NCBI GenBank assembly: GCA_964247055.1
Contig: OZ176059.1
Span: 2,046,001-2,110,000 of the forward strand
DNA length: 64,000 nucleotides
Reading direction: 5' to 3'
Source of the DNA: Paragordius varius
Lineage: Eukaryota > Nematomorpha
A model generated the notes under the pieces. It was not told where the DNA came from, did not search any database, and saw only the letters and a program-made list of their open reading frames with translations. The position numbers and the translations under genes are program-made. Below are positions 63,620 through 64,000 of the stretch, in pieces; the first letter of the stretch is position 1; every line of letters starts with the position of its first letter.

Positions 63620-64000
63620 TTACTAATGATGTGTAGGTCTGCCCCACAAAAACTTGTTGGAATTTTGCGTTAAAATTTTCGTTTTTTAGCGGACTTTAAC
63701 TCAAATCATAGAGAGTCAGGCGGAAGAGAGGGATAAATGAAGATTTACATTGACCGCAATTTTTTCGTAGGTTTCGGTCGTTTGATTATATATATAGGGG
63801 CTAAAAATCGTTTTTATGGACATTTCAATACAATATCTTCCAAATTAGCCATATATATGTATGTTATAATTCAATATATCATATTGTATCAGTAGACAAG
63901 AGATAGGAGACATAATCCCAAAAAATAGTGGTGTCAATTCTATCACCAAAACCAAAGTAAAATATCAATCCTAAATATAGAATATCATGCAGGTTGTGTC
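63620..64000. other. 5' flank of HR4
   Basis: Upstream of the HR4 ATG on the minus strand. No recognisable core-promoter element or coding frame. Presumably 5'UTR and promoter. Confidence 0.4.

Overview
This is an AT-rich nuclear window from a fast-evolving bilaterian animal, probably a protostome. Four complete multi-exon protein genes can be read by joining exons across phase-matched splice sites. They are: (1) a membrane-anchored quiescin sulfhydryl oxidase (QSOX) at 3300-11771 (+), 12 exons, about 880 aa; (2) a SNAPC4/SNAP190-like Myb-repeat subunit of the snRNA-activating protein complex at 13725-35493 (-), 26 exons, about 1744 aa; (3) a ubinuclein (HIRA histone H3.3 chaperone complex) at 38962-45946 (+), with a few unresolved central exons; (4) an HR4/NR6A-type nuclear receptor at 50745-63619 (-), 9 exons, about 2024 aa. 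QSOX and SNAPC4 converge, SNAPC4 and ubinuclein diverge, and ubinuclein and HR4 converge. Gene density is about one gene per 13-16 kb.

The most striking property is the intron landscape. Some introns are 22-34 nt (five in QSOX, three in SNAPC4); removing them restores a clean homologue. Others in the same genes are hundreds of bases to 3 kb. Micro-introns near 26 nt are a published hallmark of dicyemid mesozoans; together with the AT content, the sequence divergence and the Asn-rich proteins this makes a dicyemid or similar reduced, fast-evolving lineage my working guess. It is an inference, not an identification.

The long introns and intergenic spaces are filled with short palindromic elements that I read as MITEs. 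Family A (about 260-400 bp, ends accatttac/gtaaatggt, many copies of a TTCAAATTCACCCT-like motif) has seven copies plus a fragment. Family B (about 550 bp hairpins with ggggta...tacccc) is clustered upstream of QSOX. Family C is cagtagcgtatgg-type hairpins, and family D is about 280 bp elements with a gacaaaacgtaaaaatataaagaca arm. There are also hAT-like pieces, a 2.55 kb element with GGGTG termini (PIF/Harbinger-like), a LINE C-terminal fragment, a tRNA-derived SINE candidate, two decayed tandem arrays and many (TA)n tracts. Several MITEs lie 17-40 nt from splice sites. In HR4 one MITE end appears to supply a 3' splice site. In SNAPC4 an intron is built from decayed tandem copies of the neighbouring exon/intron junction.

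Functionally the three nuclear genes act in snRNA transcription, histone H3.3 deposition and nuclear-receptor control, and QSOX makes disulfides in the secretory pathway. I see no operon-like relationship between them.
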